Below, one piece after another: positions 16,345 to 24,917 of a stretch of 64,000 bases of DNA; the stretch's first letter is position 1, and each line of letters opens with the position of its first letter. Source of the DNA: an uncultured Alphaproteobacteria bacterium (lineage in GTDB: Bacteria > Pseudomonadota > Alphaproteobacteria > RF32 > CAG-239). Under the pieces are notes generated by a model. That model saw nothing but the letters and a program-made list of their open reading frames with translations. It was not told the DNA's origin and ran no database searches. The stretch is from assembly GCA_934254925.1 (NCBI GenBank), contig CAKQMD010000004.1:29459-93458 (forward strand), read 5' to 3'. A program made the position numbers and the translations under genes.

Positions 16345-16902
16345 TTAGAAGGTGTATCTTACACCGGCAGTGACTTCGTTAAAGTTGTTCAGGTGGGCTG
16401 TTCCGACATAGTTGTAACGGCCCATGATACGAGCGGCAAAGTTTTCGGTGAAGTTGTATTGAGCACCGATACCGGCACGGTAACCAACGCGTTTTTGAGT
16501 CAATTTCGCATCCGGCCCTTTTAATTTCATGTCATAAACGGCGGCACCCAGAGAAGCCAACAAGTCAAACTTCTTTTCGCAGCCGAGCGGCAGATAGCCG
16601 TATGCATCCAAACCGTAAGCCTGGAATTTTGCAGACAGGTTGTAGTCTTCAAATTTGGTTTTTCTTTCGTCAGAAAGCTGATAGAAAGCTTCCAAACCAA
16701 AGTAGTCGCCCATTCTGCTACCGACGTTGATGATACCGGAGTTGAAACCGTCTTTCAAATCTTTTGCGTCTTTTTTGAAATCAGCTTTATCATAGGCATA
16801 GTCCAATCCGATATAGGGACGGACTTCAGACATATAGTCCTGTGCCTGGGCAGAAACTGAAAATAAGCAGGCTACTCCTGCAAGCAATAATGTTTTTTTC
16901 AT
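16345..16902 (-). CDS. Outer-membrane beta-barrel protein, paralogue 2
   Basis: A 185-residue barrel protein with signal peptide MKKTLLLAGVACLFSVSAQA and C-terminal VTAGVRYTF. It shares the blocks RPYIGLDYAYDKADFKKDAK, FNSGIINVGSRMGDY and YRAGIGAQYNFTENFAARI with the neighbouring paralogue. The variable parts (SDERKTKFEDYNLSAKF and LKGPDAKLTQKR) correspond to surface loops. The sequence just upstream of the start (cttataaactcca on the plus strand) is the same in both genes, so the duplication included the ribosome-binding region. No clear promoter was identified in the 187-bp gap upstream. Confidence 0.88.
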   Translation of the reverse strand: MKKTLLLAGVACLFSVSAQAQDYMSEVRPYIGLDYAYDKADFKKDAKDLKDGFNSGIINVGSRMGDYFGLEAFYQLSDERKTKFEDYNLSAKFQAYGLDAYGYLPLGCEKKFDLLASLGAAVYDMKLKGPDAKLTQKRVGYRAGIGAQYNFTENFAARIMGRYNYVGTAHLNNFNEVTAGVRYTF

Positions 16903-17089
16903 CTTATAAACTCCATTATAAAATTGATTCTAAATATTTTTCTAAACTCTAAACAGCTGACTTCAGCGGTTTATGTCGTCGTACATAATCCTTTAACGAT
17001 AGATTTAAAGGGGTGACAACAAAAATAATATATGCTAAAGTAGTAAACAAATTATTACCAACTATTAATTTAAAACTAAGAGCTATATA

Positions 17090-17728
17090 ATGACTTTTGA
17101 TTGTCCGCCTCAAAATTGCTGCAAATGCCCGAGATTGGTTGCTTTTCGGGAAGAAAACATTAAGAAGTTTCCTCATTATTATAACGGAGCCGTTCCGCCT
17201 TTCGGTGATTTGGACTCCGAAATTTTAATTGTCGGTTTGGCTCCCGGGTTGAACGGCGCCAACCAGACCGCCCGTCCCTTTACCAATGATTATGCCGGTG
17301 ACGTTTTATATCCGATTCTTAAGGAGTTCGGCCTGGCCGAAGGAAACTACGCCAAAAGGAAAGACGACGGCTTTCGGCTTAAAAACGTCAGAATCACCAA
17401 TTCTGTTCGTTGTGTGCCGCCGCAAAACAAAGTTACCGGCGATGAGGTGAAAACCTGCGGGAAATATCTGATTGACGAAATAAGCGACATGAAAAAACTC
17501 AAAATTATCCTGACGCTCGGTGCCGTGGCGCATAATGCGGTTTTAGGCGTTCTGGGATACAAGAAGGCTGCTTTCAAATTTGTGCATAATGCCGTGCATC
17601 GTTTGGACAAGCATGGCCTGTATATGGTCAACTCCTATCATACGTCGCGTTATAACATCAATACCGGGGTGTTGACCGAAGACATGTTTAAGGATGTTAT
17701 CAGGCATTTGTTGACACTTTTGTCTTAA
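17090..17728 (+). CDS. Uracil-DNA glycosylase, family 5 (UdgB type)
   Basis: A cytosolic iron-sulfur DNA repair enzyme that removes uracil and other deaminated bases. The 212 residues contain Cys pairs for a [4Fe-4S] cluster (CCKCPR near the N-terminus; CVPPQNKVTGDEVKTC in the middle). The active-site motif GLAPGLNGANQTARPF is followed by ITNSVRCVPP and the C-terminal SYHTSRYNINTG. The GANxTxRPF form is typical of family 5 rather than family 4. The ribosome site is weak (AAGAGC). It converges with rnfA 11 bp away. Confidence 0.92.
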   Translation: MTFDCPPQNCCKCPRLVAFREENIKKFPHYYNGAVPPFGDLDSEILIVGLAPGLNGANQTARPFTNDYAGDVLYPILKEFGLAEGNYAKRKDDGFRLKNVRITNSVRCVPPQNKVTGDEVKTCGKYLIDEISDMKKLKIILTLGAVAHNAVLGVLGYKKAAFKFVHNAVHRLDKHGLYMVNSYHTSRYNINTGVLTEDMFKDVIRHLLTLLS

Positions 17729-17739
17729 AAAACGGCTTT

Positions 17740-18315
17740 TTAATTGCCAATCCCGGCGAAGCCCATAAAAGCCAAAGACAATAGTCCGGCGCTGATCAAC
17801 GCAATCGGCGTTCCCTGCAGAGCACGGGGTAAAGAGGTCAAGGCCAAGCGTTCACGGATGCCGGCAAAAAGGACAATCGCCAGCGTAAAGCCCATTGAAT
17901 TGGCTAAAGCAAAGCAGACTGCCTCCAACAGGTCGAGTTCTTTTTGCGTGGCTAAGATGGCGACTCCGAGGACGGCACAGTTGGTGGTGATCAGCGGCAA
18001 AAAAATGCCCAAGGCCTGATACAGTGTCGGCGCCGTTTTCTTTAACACCATTTCTACCATTTGTACCATGGCGGCAATGACCAAGATGAAAACCAAGGTG
18101 GTCATGAAGGTCAGCTGATGAGGAATCAGCAATTGGTAATAGATCAGATAGGTAACCAAGGTTGACAAGGTGATGACGAACATGACTGCCAGTCCCATGC
18201 CGAAAGATGTGGAGATTCGTTTGGAAACGCCGAGAAACGGGCAAATTCCCAAAAACTGGGACAAGACGATGTTGTTGACAAAGACGGCGGTTATGAAAAT
18301 CATTAAATAAGTCAT
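17740..18315 (-). CDS. rnfA: Rnf electron transport complex subunit RnfA
   Basis: An integral membrane subunit of the ion-translocating ferredoxin:NAD+ oxidoreductase (Rnf, or Rsx in E. coli). The 191 residues with six helices begin [20 protein letters not shown] and contain the membrane Fe-S ligand motif LGICPFLGV and NCAVLGVAI. RnfA and RnfE are paralogues in inverted topology. This is the last gene of the leftward operon; its start overlaps the rnfE end at 18315 by a single base. Confidence 0.96.
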   Translation of the reverse strand: MTYLMIFITAVFVNNIVLSQFLGICPFLGVSKRISTSFGMGLAVMFVITLSTLVTYLIYYQLLIPHQLTFMTTLVFILVIAAMVQMVEMVLKKTAPTLYQALGIFLPLITTNCAVLGVAILATQKELDLLEAVCFALANSMGFTLAIVLFAGIRERLALTSLPRALQGTPIALISAGLLSLAFMGFAGIGN

Positions 18316-18911
18316 TATCTAACTCCCCGCAAACGGTTAACCAAAACGATCAGTCCCGCCAAGGCCAGGAAGGCTCCCGGCGGCATGATGAACAAAAGCA
18401 GAGTGGCGCTGTCTTCCGGCAGAAAACGCCATCCGAACAGAGAGCCGGATCCCAGAATTTCTCGAACTATTCCAAGGGAAGTCAGGCCGATCGTGAAGCC
18501 CAACCCCATGCCGACGGCATCATAGAAAGACTGCAATAAGTCGTTTTGGGAGGCAAAAGCTTCCGCCCGACCAAGAATGATGCAATTGACGACGATTAGG
18601 GGGATGAAAATTCCCAGAGCCGCATGCAGCACTGGCAAATATGCGGCCATAAGCAGGTCAACCACCGTGACAAAAGAAGCAATGATGACAATATATGAGG
18701 GAATCCGCACTTGAGCCGGAATCCAATTCTTGACGGAGGAAATGGCCAAATTTGACAATATAAGCACAAACAAGGTTGCCAAGCCCATTCCCAAACCGTT
18801 TGAAGCCGAAGTAGTTACGCCTAAGGTCGGACACATTCCCAACAGCATCACAAATGTGGGATTTTCTCGGAAAATGCCGCGGGTCAGATTTTGATAAGAA
18901 GTTTTATCCAT
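18315..18911 (-). CDS. rnfE: Rnf electron transport complex subunit RnfE
   Basis: A 198-residue membrane subunit, paralogous to RnfA, with the matching Cys motifs [16 protein letters not shown] (residues 25-40) and [12 protein letters not shown]. Together with RnfA it holds a membrane [2Fe-2S] centre in structurally characterised Rnf complexes. The N-terminus [17 protein letters not shown] is typical. It is located 2 bp downstream of rnfG. Confidence 0.96.
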   Translation of the reverse strand: MDKTSYQNLTRGIFRENPTFVMLLGMCPTLGVTTSASNGLGMGLATLFVLILSNLAISSVKNWIPAQVRIPSYIVIIASFVTVVDLLMAAYLPVLHAALGIFIPLIVVNCIILGRAEAFASQNDLLQSFYDAVGMGLGFTIGLTSLGIVREILGSGSLFGWRFLPEDSATLLLFIMPPGAFLALAGLIVLVNRLRGVR

Positions 18912-18913
18912 GG

Positions 18914-19513
18914 CTAGCGTCCTGTGTTGCTAAAGTTGTTATAGGCGTTGTTGGCTTTTTTTATGGCATCAATTACCGCGCGGGAACTGATGGTTGCTGC
19001 CGTAACGGCATCGATCTCGCCGCCGTCCTGTCTGACCTTGAAAAATGGTCGTTGCGGATTGAGACCGTGAAACTGTTTTTTGAATTTGTCTTCGCTGATT
19101 TTGGTTCCCAAGCCCGGCGTTTCCTTTTGATCGGTGATTTCGTAGCTATTGACGCTGCCGTCAAGGAAGAGGCCGACGATCATTTCCAAACGGCCGCCAA
19201 AAGCTTTGTCGGAAAAGGTTTTTATGGCAACAGAGGTGATGACACCGTTTTTGCGCGCCGGAAAAAGCTCAAATTTTTGTGTTGGATCATGCGGTGCGCT
19301 GATCAGCATCCTTTCCTCAAAAGGATTGTTGTCAAAGTCATCATAAACCACGCGGGAGATCGCTTCCAATTCACGTTGTTTTTTGGCTTCAGCAATCGGT
19401 CCGGCGGTTATTTTATGCGTGTAGCCGAGAACAATCGCCGACAAGACGGCAATTACCGTCAAAACGGCCGTCATGTTAAACAAACTTGATTTTATCGGTT
19501 GGGATTTTCTCAC
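18914..19513 (-). CDS. rnfG: Rnf electron transport complex subunit RnfG (GTG start)
   Basis: A periplasmic flavoprotein subunit with one N-terminal helix. FMN is attached covalently to a Thr in the motif seen here as [10 protein letters not shown], near residue 168. The frame is open from 19561 inside rnfD, but the GTG at 19513, with AAGAGGT just upstream and positioned right after the rnfD stop, gives 199 residues, close to the family size. ApbE, encoded first in this operon, is the enzyme that attaches the FMN. The sequence [11 protein letters not shown] is a further family signature. Confidence 0.94.
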   Translation of the reverse strand: MRKSQPIKSSLFNMTAVLTVIAVLSAIVLGYTHKITAGPIAEAKKQRELEAISRVVYDDFDNNPFEERMLISAPHDPTQKFELFPARKNGVITSVAIKTFSDKAFGGRLEMIVGLFLDGSVNSYEITDQKETPGLGTKISEDKFKKQFHGLNPQRPFFKVRQDGGEIDAVTAATISSRAVIDAIKKANNAYNNFSNTGR

Positions 19514-19517
19514 GGTT

Positions 19518-20498
19518 TTACCTCTTTGTTCCAAAGACCCGAGGATGACAATATTTGTCAATCAGCGGGACAAAAGCGTTCATAATCAAAATCGCAAAAG
19601 AAACGCCTTCAGGATAAGCGCTCCACAAACGAATAACCACGGTCAGGACGCCGCAGCCGACGGCAAAGATCACCTGTCCTTTTTTGCTCATCGGCGAAGT
19701 GACGTAGTCTGTTGCCATAAAAACGGCGCCGAGCATCAGACCGCCGGACAGAAGATGCGTCACCGGCTCATAGCGGAGGTCTCCGGTTTTGAGCCAGAGA
19801 ATGCCGGTAATCATAAAGACGGTTGCAATATAATAAAACGGAATATGCCAGGTAATGACGCGGCGGTAGAGCATGTAGAGCAGTCCCAACAACAAAGCCA
19901 GCGCCGAGACCTCTCCTAAAGAACCGCCGGTGTAGCCTACGAACATTTGCCAGTAGTCAGGCAGGTTTCCGCTTAATGCCGTGGCGGAGGTTTGGGCATC
20001 CAGATGTTTGATAATGCCAAGGGTGGTTGCCGACGTCTGCATGTCGACGTTCCAAAAGTCCAGCCAACGAGGCTGAGGCCAATGCGTCATGGCAACGGGA
20101 AAGGAAATGAACAAAAAGACGCGGCCGACCAATGCCGGATTGAAAATGTTTTTTCCCAAACCGCCAAAACACATTTTGGCAACGCCGATTGCCATGGCGC
20201 AGCCGCAAAGAATCATCCAAACCGGCATGGAACTCGGCAGATTGAATGCCAGCAGCAGCCCGGTAATGATTGCAGAGTTGTCGCCGACGGTTGGCGGGAT
20301 TTTGAGCAGATAACGGGTAATCAGGTATTCGCACAAGACGCAGCCGGCGACTGAAGTCAAAATGACCTTGAGCGCACCGACGCCGAAAAAGGCAACGGCG
20401 ACAACGGCAGCGGGCATCAGAGCAATAATAACGTCACGCATCAAGTCCGACGTTTTGACCGGCGAACTCATGTGGGGAGCAGATGAAACTTTAAGCAT
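19518..20498 (-). CDS. rnfD: Rnf electron transport complex subunit RnfD
   Basis: A 326-residue membrane subunit with about nine helices that carries covalently bound FMN. The conserved GGLMLGAVFMATDYVTSPMS block holds the expected FMN-linked Thr near residue 250. LSSAPHMSSPVKTSDLMRDV-type sequence at the N-terminus and NIFNPALVGRVFLF also match. It lies between rnfC (3-bp gap) and rnfG in the order CDGEA normal for the operon. Confidence 0.95.
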   Translation of the reverse strand: MLKVSSAPHMSSPVKTSDLMRDVIIALMPAAVVAVAFFGVGALKVILTSVAGCVLCEYLITRYLLKIPPTVGDNSAIITGLLLAFNLPSSMPVWMILCGCAMAIGVAKMCFGGLGKNIFNPALVGRVFLFISFPVAMTHWPQPRWLDFWNVDMQTSATTLGIIKHLDAQTSATALSGNLPDYWQMFVGYTGGSLGEVSALALLLGLLYMLYRRVITWHIPFYYIATVFMITGILWLKTGDLRYEPVTHLLSGGLMLGAVFMATDYVTSPMSKKGQVIFAVGCGVLTVVIRLWSAYPEGVSFAILIMNAFVPLIDKYCHPRVFGTKR

Positions 20499-20501
20499 CG
20501 T

Positions 20502-21830
20502 TTAGTTCTTCCTCGTCTTTTTTAGTTCCATTTTCGAGAGTTTGCAATAATCCAGCAGCGGAATCCTTCCGGGGCAAGTGTAAGCACAGGAACCGCATTC
20601 TATACAATCCAAGACATGAAGGCCTTTGACCTCTTCAAACATGTTTTCCCGAGCATAGCGGGCAATGGCAAAAGGTTCCAGTCCAACGGGGCAGACTTCG
20701 ACGCATTTGCCGCAGCGAATGCAGCTTTGCTCGTTTTCCTTATGAGATATGTAATCGGAAAGCAGCAAAATTCCCGAGGTCAGCTTGGTGATCGGTGCCT
20801 TGAGGTTGACAGCGGAAGTTCCCATCATCGGGCCGCCGAAGACGACCTGAGCGACGTCGGGCGACAGCCCTCCGGCCTTTTCAATCAGATAAGAGGCCGG
20901 TGTCCCTACCCGCACCCTGAAGTTTCCGGGATTGGTGCACAAATCTCCGCTGACGGTTACAATGCGCTCGTAGAGCGGCTTGTTTTTCATGACCATTTCG
21001 TAAACGGCGTGAACGGTGCCGACGTTTTGGACAATGCAGCCGACGTCTATCGGCAAGCGGCCTGAGGGTACTTCGCGGCCGGTTATGGTCTTAATCAGTT
21101 GTTTTTCGGCGCCTTGAGGATATTTGGTCTTACAGACCGCGACATTGACGCCGACATAGCGTTTGGTGACTTTAGTCATTGTTTGAATAGCTTCGGGCTT
21201 GTTTTCGTCGATGGCGACCACGGCGTTTTGGATCCCCAAAGCCTTGTTAATGATTTTGGCACCGATGACGATTTGTTCCGCTTTTTCGATCATCAGTCGG
21301 TCATCTGCCGTCAGCCAAGGTTCACATTCTATTCCGTTGAGGATGAGATATTCGGCTTTTTTGCCCTCCGGCAGCGTGGTTTTGATCGGGGTCGGATAAC
21401 CGGCGCCGCCCATTCCGACAATACCGCCTTCGCGAATTTTTGCGACAATTTCCATCGCTGTGTAGGGAATCTCGTTGATAATGTCGGGACTTCGGTCAAT
21501 CGAGGGTTCGTATTCGTCGCCTTCGACACGAATCGTGATCATGTTTTCTTCGTATCCGAACTCTCCTTCTATCGGTTCCACTTTCAGTACTTCTCCGGAA
21601 ACCGAAGAATGAACGTCAGAGGAGACGACGCCGTCCGAATCTGCCAGCAAGGTGCCGACCTTGACTTTGTCGCCTTTGGCAACTAAAATTTTGGCCGGGG
21701 TGCCGATGTGTTGCTTAACCGGGATGTAGACGGTTTCCGGTAAACCGGCATCAACAATGGGACTGTTTGAGGTTATTTTATGTTTTTCCGGGTGAATACC
21801 GCCTAGCGGGAAGGTCTTGTTGCTGGTCAT
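20502..21830 (-). CDS. rnfC: Rnf electron transport complex subunit RnfC
   Basis: The cytoplasmic NADH/FMN-binding subunit, 442 residues. It has the nucleotide-binding glycine motif GIVGMGGAGYPT (near residue 135), FMN-region YLILNGIECEPWLTADD, and two ferredoxin clusters, CIRCGKCVEVCPVGL and CIECGSCAYTCPG, at the C-terminus. It is of the short type, lacking the long Ala/Lys-rich tail of some gammaproteobacterial RnfC. The start overlaps the rnfB stop (ATGA). Confidence 0.96.
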   Translation of the reverse strand: MTSNKTFPLGGIHPEKHKITSNSPIVDAGLPETVYIPVKQHIGTPAKILVAKGDKVKVGTLLADSDGVVSSDVHSSVSGEVLKVEPIEGEFGYEENMITIRVEGDEYEPSIDRSPDIINEIPYTAMEIVAKIREGGIVGMGGAGYPTPIKTTLPEGKKAEYLILNGIECEPWLTADDRLMIEKAEQIVIGAKIINKALGIQNAVVAIDENKPEAIQTMTKVTKRYVGVNVAVCKTKYPQGAEKQLIKTITGREVPSGRLPIDVGCIVQNVGTVHAVYEMVMKNKPLYERIVTVSGDLCTNPGNFRVRVGTPASYLIEKAGGLSPDVAQVVFGGPMMGTSAVNLKAPITKLTSGILLLSDYISHKENEQSCIRCGKCVEVCPVGLEPFAIARYARENMFEEVKGLHVLDCIECGSCAYTCPGRIPLLDYCKLSKMELKKTRKN

Positions 21831-22666
21831 AGGGATTTTTCCTCAGAACATTTGGTGCAGACAATTGCTCCGGTCGGACAGGCTTTGACCAAAGCGGCGC
21901 CGTATTCGTCTGCCGAAACTGTCGTCGGGATGTAGGACAGATTGTTTTCGATTTTGATTTCAGGGTTAATTTTGGCGCATTTCATACAGCCGATGCAGGC
22001 AACTGCGCAGTTCTTTTTGGCAATGGCGCCTTTTTGCGTATTGCGGCAAGCGACATAAACCCGATTGCCGTTAGCTCCTTTGGGGCGGATTTCAAACAAT
22101 TCGCGCGGGCAGACTTTGACGCAGGCGCCGCAAGCGGTGCACTTTTCTTCGTCAACGACGGGAATACCGGTGATGGCATCAACGGAGAGTGCTCCGAACT
22201 TGCAGACTTTGACGCAGTCGCCCAAGCGTAGGCAACCTGTCGGGCAGCCGCTTTGGCCACTGGAAACCCGGGCGGCAATCCGACAATTTTTCAATCCTTC
22301 GTAAGCAACTTTCGCCGGGGCATTTTGACAAGTGCCGTTGCAACGCAGAACGGCAACTCCGGGATCTTTGACGGAGGCTTCGTATCCCAAAAGAGAGGCT
22401 ATCTTTCCCATAACCGCCGCGCCGCCGACGGGGCAATAGAGTTCGGAAAAACCAGCTTCGTCGACGCCGGCGCAGGCCGTGGCAAAATCCTTGCAGCCGG
22501 CTTTGCCGCAGGCGCCGCAGTTGGCCTGAGGCAAAAGGTTGCTTATCTGATCGATTTTGGGGTTTTCTTCAACGGCAAATTTTCTTGAAACCAGATATAA
22601 AACCAAAGCCGCCGCCAAAGCAATGCCACCTAAGAGAACTACGTTAAACAAGATTGTGTTATCCAT
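21827..22666 (-). CDS. rnfB: Rnf electron transport complex subunit RnfB (iron-sulfur)
   Basis: A ferredoxin-like subunit, anchored by an N-terminal helix (residues 8-26), that passes electrons from ferredoxin into the complex. The 279 residues include the Fes domain NCGACGKAGCKDFATAC and further ferredoxin-type Cys clusters (CPTGCLRLGDCVKVC, CTACGACVKVCP and CAVACIGCMKCAKI), ending with CPTGAIVCTKC. The many cluster motifs indicate the long RnfB type seen in true Rnf operons. The ATG shares one base with the rseC stop. Confidence 0.96.
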   Translation of the reverse strand: MDNTILFNVVLLGGIALAAALVLYLVSRKFAVEENPKIDQISNLLPQANCGACGKAGCKDFATACAGVDEAGFSELYCPVGGAAVMGKIASLLGYEASVKDPGVAVLRCNGTCQNAPAKVAYEGLKNCRIAARVSSGQSGCPTGCLRLGDCVKVCKFGALSVDAITGIPVVDEEKCTACGACVKVCPRELFEIRPKGANGNRVYVACRNTQKGAIAKKNCAVACIGCMKCAKINPEIKIENNLSYIPTTVSADEYGAALVKACPTGAIVCTKCSEEKSL

Positions 22667-23085
22667 CAGTTATCGTCAGCCTTTATCGTAAAATGAATTT
22701 TTGCAGCAAAATATTTGCGACTCAAGAATAAAATAAAATAATAAGGAATCAAGACAATTATGCTCAAAATCCCCGCCTTAATTTCACTCATGCCGGCATA
22801 AACGCCGCCAAAGAGGACGCCCAGCAACAGCAGCAAGGGAATAAGATAGGCAAAAACGACGGCGCGAAAGCCGTTTTCTTCGCTCATGACGACGTTGATT
22901 TTTTGGTCCAGGCTGTAAGGTTCGGCGTTATAGACCGGGATTTCGACTTGTTTTTCCCGGCATTGGGCGTTATTGCAGATATTTTTGGCGCTGCAGCCGG
23001 CGCAGGCTTCGGCATTTTCAATTTCAACCGTGATTTTTGCCGGTTCTATCTTGACAATCCGGGCTTCGTGTTCAATTTCAGTCAT
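22666..23085 (-). CDS. rseC: RseC/SoxR-reducing-system family membrane protein
   Basis: A 139-residue protein with a soluble N-terminal part holding the Cys set CAGCSAKNICNNAQC (residues 28-42), then two membrane helices (about 78-95 and 104-120). RseC proteins act with Rsx/Rnf in reducing the SoxR cluster in E. coli and are often encoded beside rnf genes. Its location between apbE (ATGA overlap) and rnfB fits a role as an accessory or assembly factor of the complex. Confidence 0.9.
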   Translation of the reverse strand: MTEIEHEARIVKIEPAKITVEIENAEACAGCSAKNICNNAQCREKQVEIPVYNAEPYSLDQKINVVMSEENGFRAVVFAYLIPLLLLLGVLFGGVYAGMSEIKAGILSIIVLIPYYFILFLSRKYFAAKIHFTIKADDN

Positions 23086-24107
23086 TGTTGTTCTCCCATA
23101 TAAGATGCTGCGGCCGAGGAATAAACGCTTTTAATGCTGTCGTCGGCCTCTCTGACAAACAAAATTACCGGCAGATTAAGCTTTTCGGCCAAGGCCAGTC
23201 CCCTGTCTTCTCCCAGAGCCATGATGGCTGTGGCATAAGCGTCCGCCGTCATACAATCGGGAGCCAGGACCGTTGCCGAAGCCAGGTTATGTTCAATCGG
23301 ACGGCCGTCAAACGGCGAAATGGTATGTGCGTAGCGTTTGCCGTTCCAGTTGAAGAAATTATGATAGTCTCCCGAGGTGGCAACAGCCATGTCTTTTAAC
23401 TGCAAAGCCAAAATATTACCTGAGACGTCTGCCGAGGGAAAAGCGACGCCGACCGTCCAGCTTTTTCCCGGGGACTTTTCTCCCGCGGCCTTTATTTCTC
23501 CGCCGATTTCGACAATATAATTGCGGATACCGTCGTTTTCCAGTAAGGACGCGATCTTATCAACGGCGTATCCTTTGGCTATTGCCGAAAGATTCAGTGA
23601 CGTTTGCTGATTTTTTTTGACGACGCTGCGAAAATCCGGAGCAAAATGCAGCTGATGAAAGCCGACGGTCGACAAGACGGCGTCAATTTGTTTCGGGTCA
23701 GGAATTTTTTCCACTTTTCCGCGCGGGCCGAATCCCCATAAATTGACCAGGGGGGCGACGGTGGGGTCAAAATATCCGTCACTTTGGCGGTTGATTTCGG
23801 CAGACGTTTTTAACAAAAGCGCTAAGTCCGGCGACAGGTTGAACTTTTCGCCGATGGCAGCCCGGTTCAGGCGGTTGATCTCCGATTCCGGGGTGAAAAC
23901 TGACAAATGCCGGTTAACATCGTCAAAAACTTGTTCTATACGCTTTTCCAAATCCGGCGATGGCGCCTGCCCCGCTATTTTGACATGATAATAGGTCCCA
24001 AAAACTTTTCCAGACAGCAGATGGGGGGCGGCTATGCGGCGGGAGTCCAGAACAAAAGCCAATGCAAGAAGCAGTGCTGCCGTTGAAATATATTTAAAAA
24101 GTCGCAT
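23082..24107 (-). CDS. apbE: FAD:protein FMN transferase ApbE
   Basis: An exported Mg-dependent enzyme that splits FAD and attaches FMN to a Thr of target proteins. The 341 residues begin with a signal-anchor (8-21) lacking a lipobox Cys. Family motifs are GTYYHVKIAG, AIAKGYAVDKIA, YIVEIGGEIKAAG, AVATSGDYHNFF and RYAHTISPFDGRPI. As the first gene of the rnf operon its natural targets are RnfG and RnfD, both of which carry the acceptor Thr motif here. The promoter should be in 24108-24194, shared divergently with the phosphatidyltransferase gene. Confidence 0.95.
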   Translation of the reverse strand: MRLFKYISTAALLLALAFVLDSRRIAAPHLLSGKVFGTYYHVKIAGQAPSPDLEKRIEQVFDDVNRHLSVFTPESEINRLNRAAIGEKFNLSPDLALLLKTSAEINRQSDGYFDPTVAPLVNLWGFGPRGKVEKIPDPKQIDAVLSTVGFHQLHFAPDFRSVVKKNQQTSLNLSAIAKGYAVDKIASLLENDGIRNYIVEIGGEIKAAGEKSPGKSWTVGVAFPSADVSGNILALQLKDMAVATSGDYHNFFNWNGKRYAHTISPFDGRPIEHNLASATVLAPDCMTADAYATAIMALGEDRGLALAEKLNLPVILFVREADDSIKSVYSSAAASYMGEQQ

Positions 24108-24194
24108 ATCTTTTTAACCTGTTTTACTTTAAATAAAAATTGTTTTAGGATGAAGCGTGATCGGATGTTCCGGATTTTGTGAAAGGATTATAGT

Positions 24195-24911
24195 ATGTCT
24201 GAACAATTTAAAGCAATAAAAAATAAATTGATGGAAAATAAAATTATTCGCGGCAGCGTTAAAATGTCGCAGCAGACCGGTCAGGGTGTCAGAACTGTCT
24301 GGGGATGGCTGAATCGGGAGATCGATCGCTTGGGAAAAGGAATCGTCCATACCGGGATTTCGGCGAATCTGGTTTCCATCTTCGGTTTTGTGATCGGAAT
24401 TTTCGCTATCAACTTTTTGGCTATGCAGCTTTATTTTTCAGCCTTGATTTGTATTCTTATCAATCGCTTTTGCGACGCTTTGGACGGTGCCATCGCCCGG
24501 CATTCGGAAACGACGGGTTTCGGCGTTTTTCTGGATGCAACGTTGGACTATACTTTCTATGCCGGTGTCATTTTCGGTTTTGCTTTGGCGAATCCTTTGC
24601 AAAATGCCGTTCCGGCAGCCTTTTTGCTCTTTGGTTTTGCCGCCGCGGCTTGTGCCATGCTGGCTTATGCCGTCATTGCCTATAAATATGACAATCGGCC
24701 GCAAGTGAAGTTGGAACAGTCGCCTTTTTACCTTGGCGGTATCGCTCAGGGGTTTGAAACGACCGTTGCACTGATCATTCTGTGCATTATGCCGGGTTGG
24801 TTCCTGCAGATTGCAATCGTTCTCGGCGTACTCAGCTTGGTCAAAGCTTTCAGCGTGATGGCAACCGCCTATTACAATTTTGTGATTGCCGTTAAAAGAA
24901 GCAAAGAATAA
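24195..24911 (+). CDS. CDP-alcohol phosphatidyltransferase family protein
   Basis: A 238-residue inner-membrane enzyme of phospholipid synthesis that joins an alcohol to a CDP-diacylglycerol or CDP-alcohol donor. The metal-binding signature is complete: DALDGAIARHSETTGFGVFL followed by DATLDY (about residues 94-118). Five or six membrane helices follow a charged N-terminal 50 residues. The acceptor alcohol (glycerol phosphate, inositol or other) cannot be told from sequence. It is co-directional with dsbD, 6 bp before its ATG. Confidence 0.88.
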   Translation: MSEQFKAIKNKLMENKIIRGSVKMSQQTGQGVRTVWGWLNREIDRLGKGIVHTGISANLVSIFGFVIGIFAINFLAMQLYFSALICILINRFCDALDGAIARHSETTGFGVFLDATLDYTFYAGVIFGFALANPLQNAVPAAFLLFGFAAAACAMLAYAVIAYKYDNRPQVKLEQSPFYLGGIAQGFETTVALIILCIMPGWFLQIAIVLGVLSLVKAFSVMATAYYNFVIAVKRSKE

Positions 24912-24917
24912 GTCTTG

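Noticed and set aside
24915..24917. TTG as start of dsbD
   Set aside because: ATG one codon later begins a normal signal peptide; no reason to prefer TTG.
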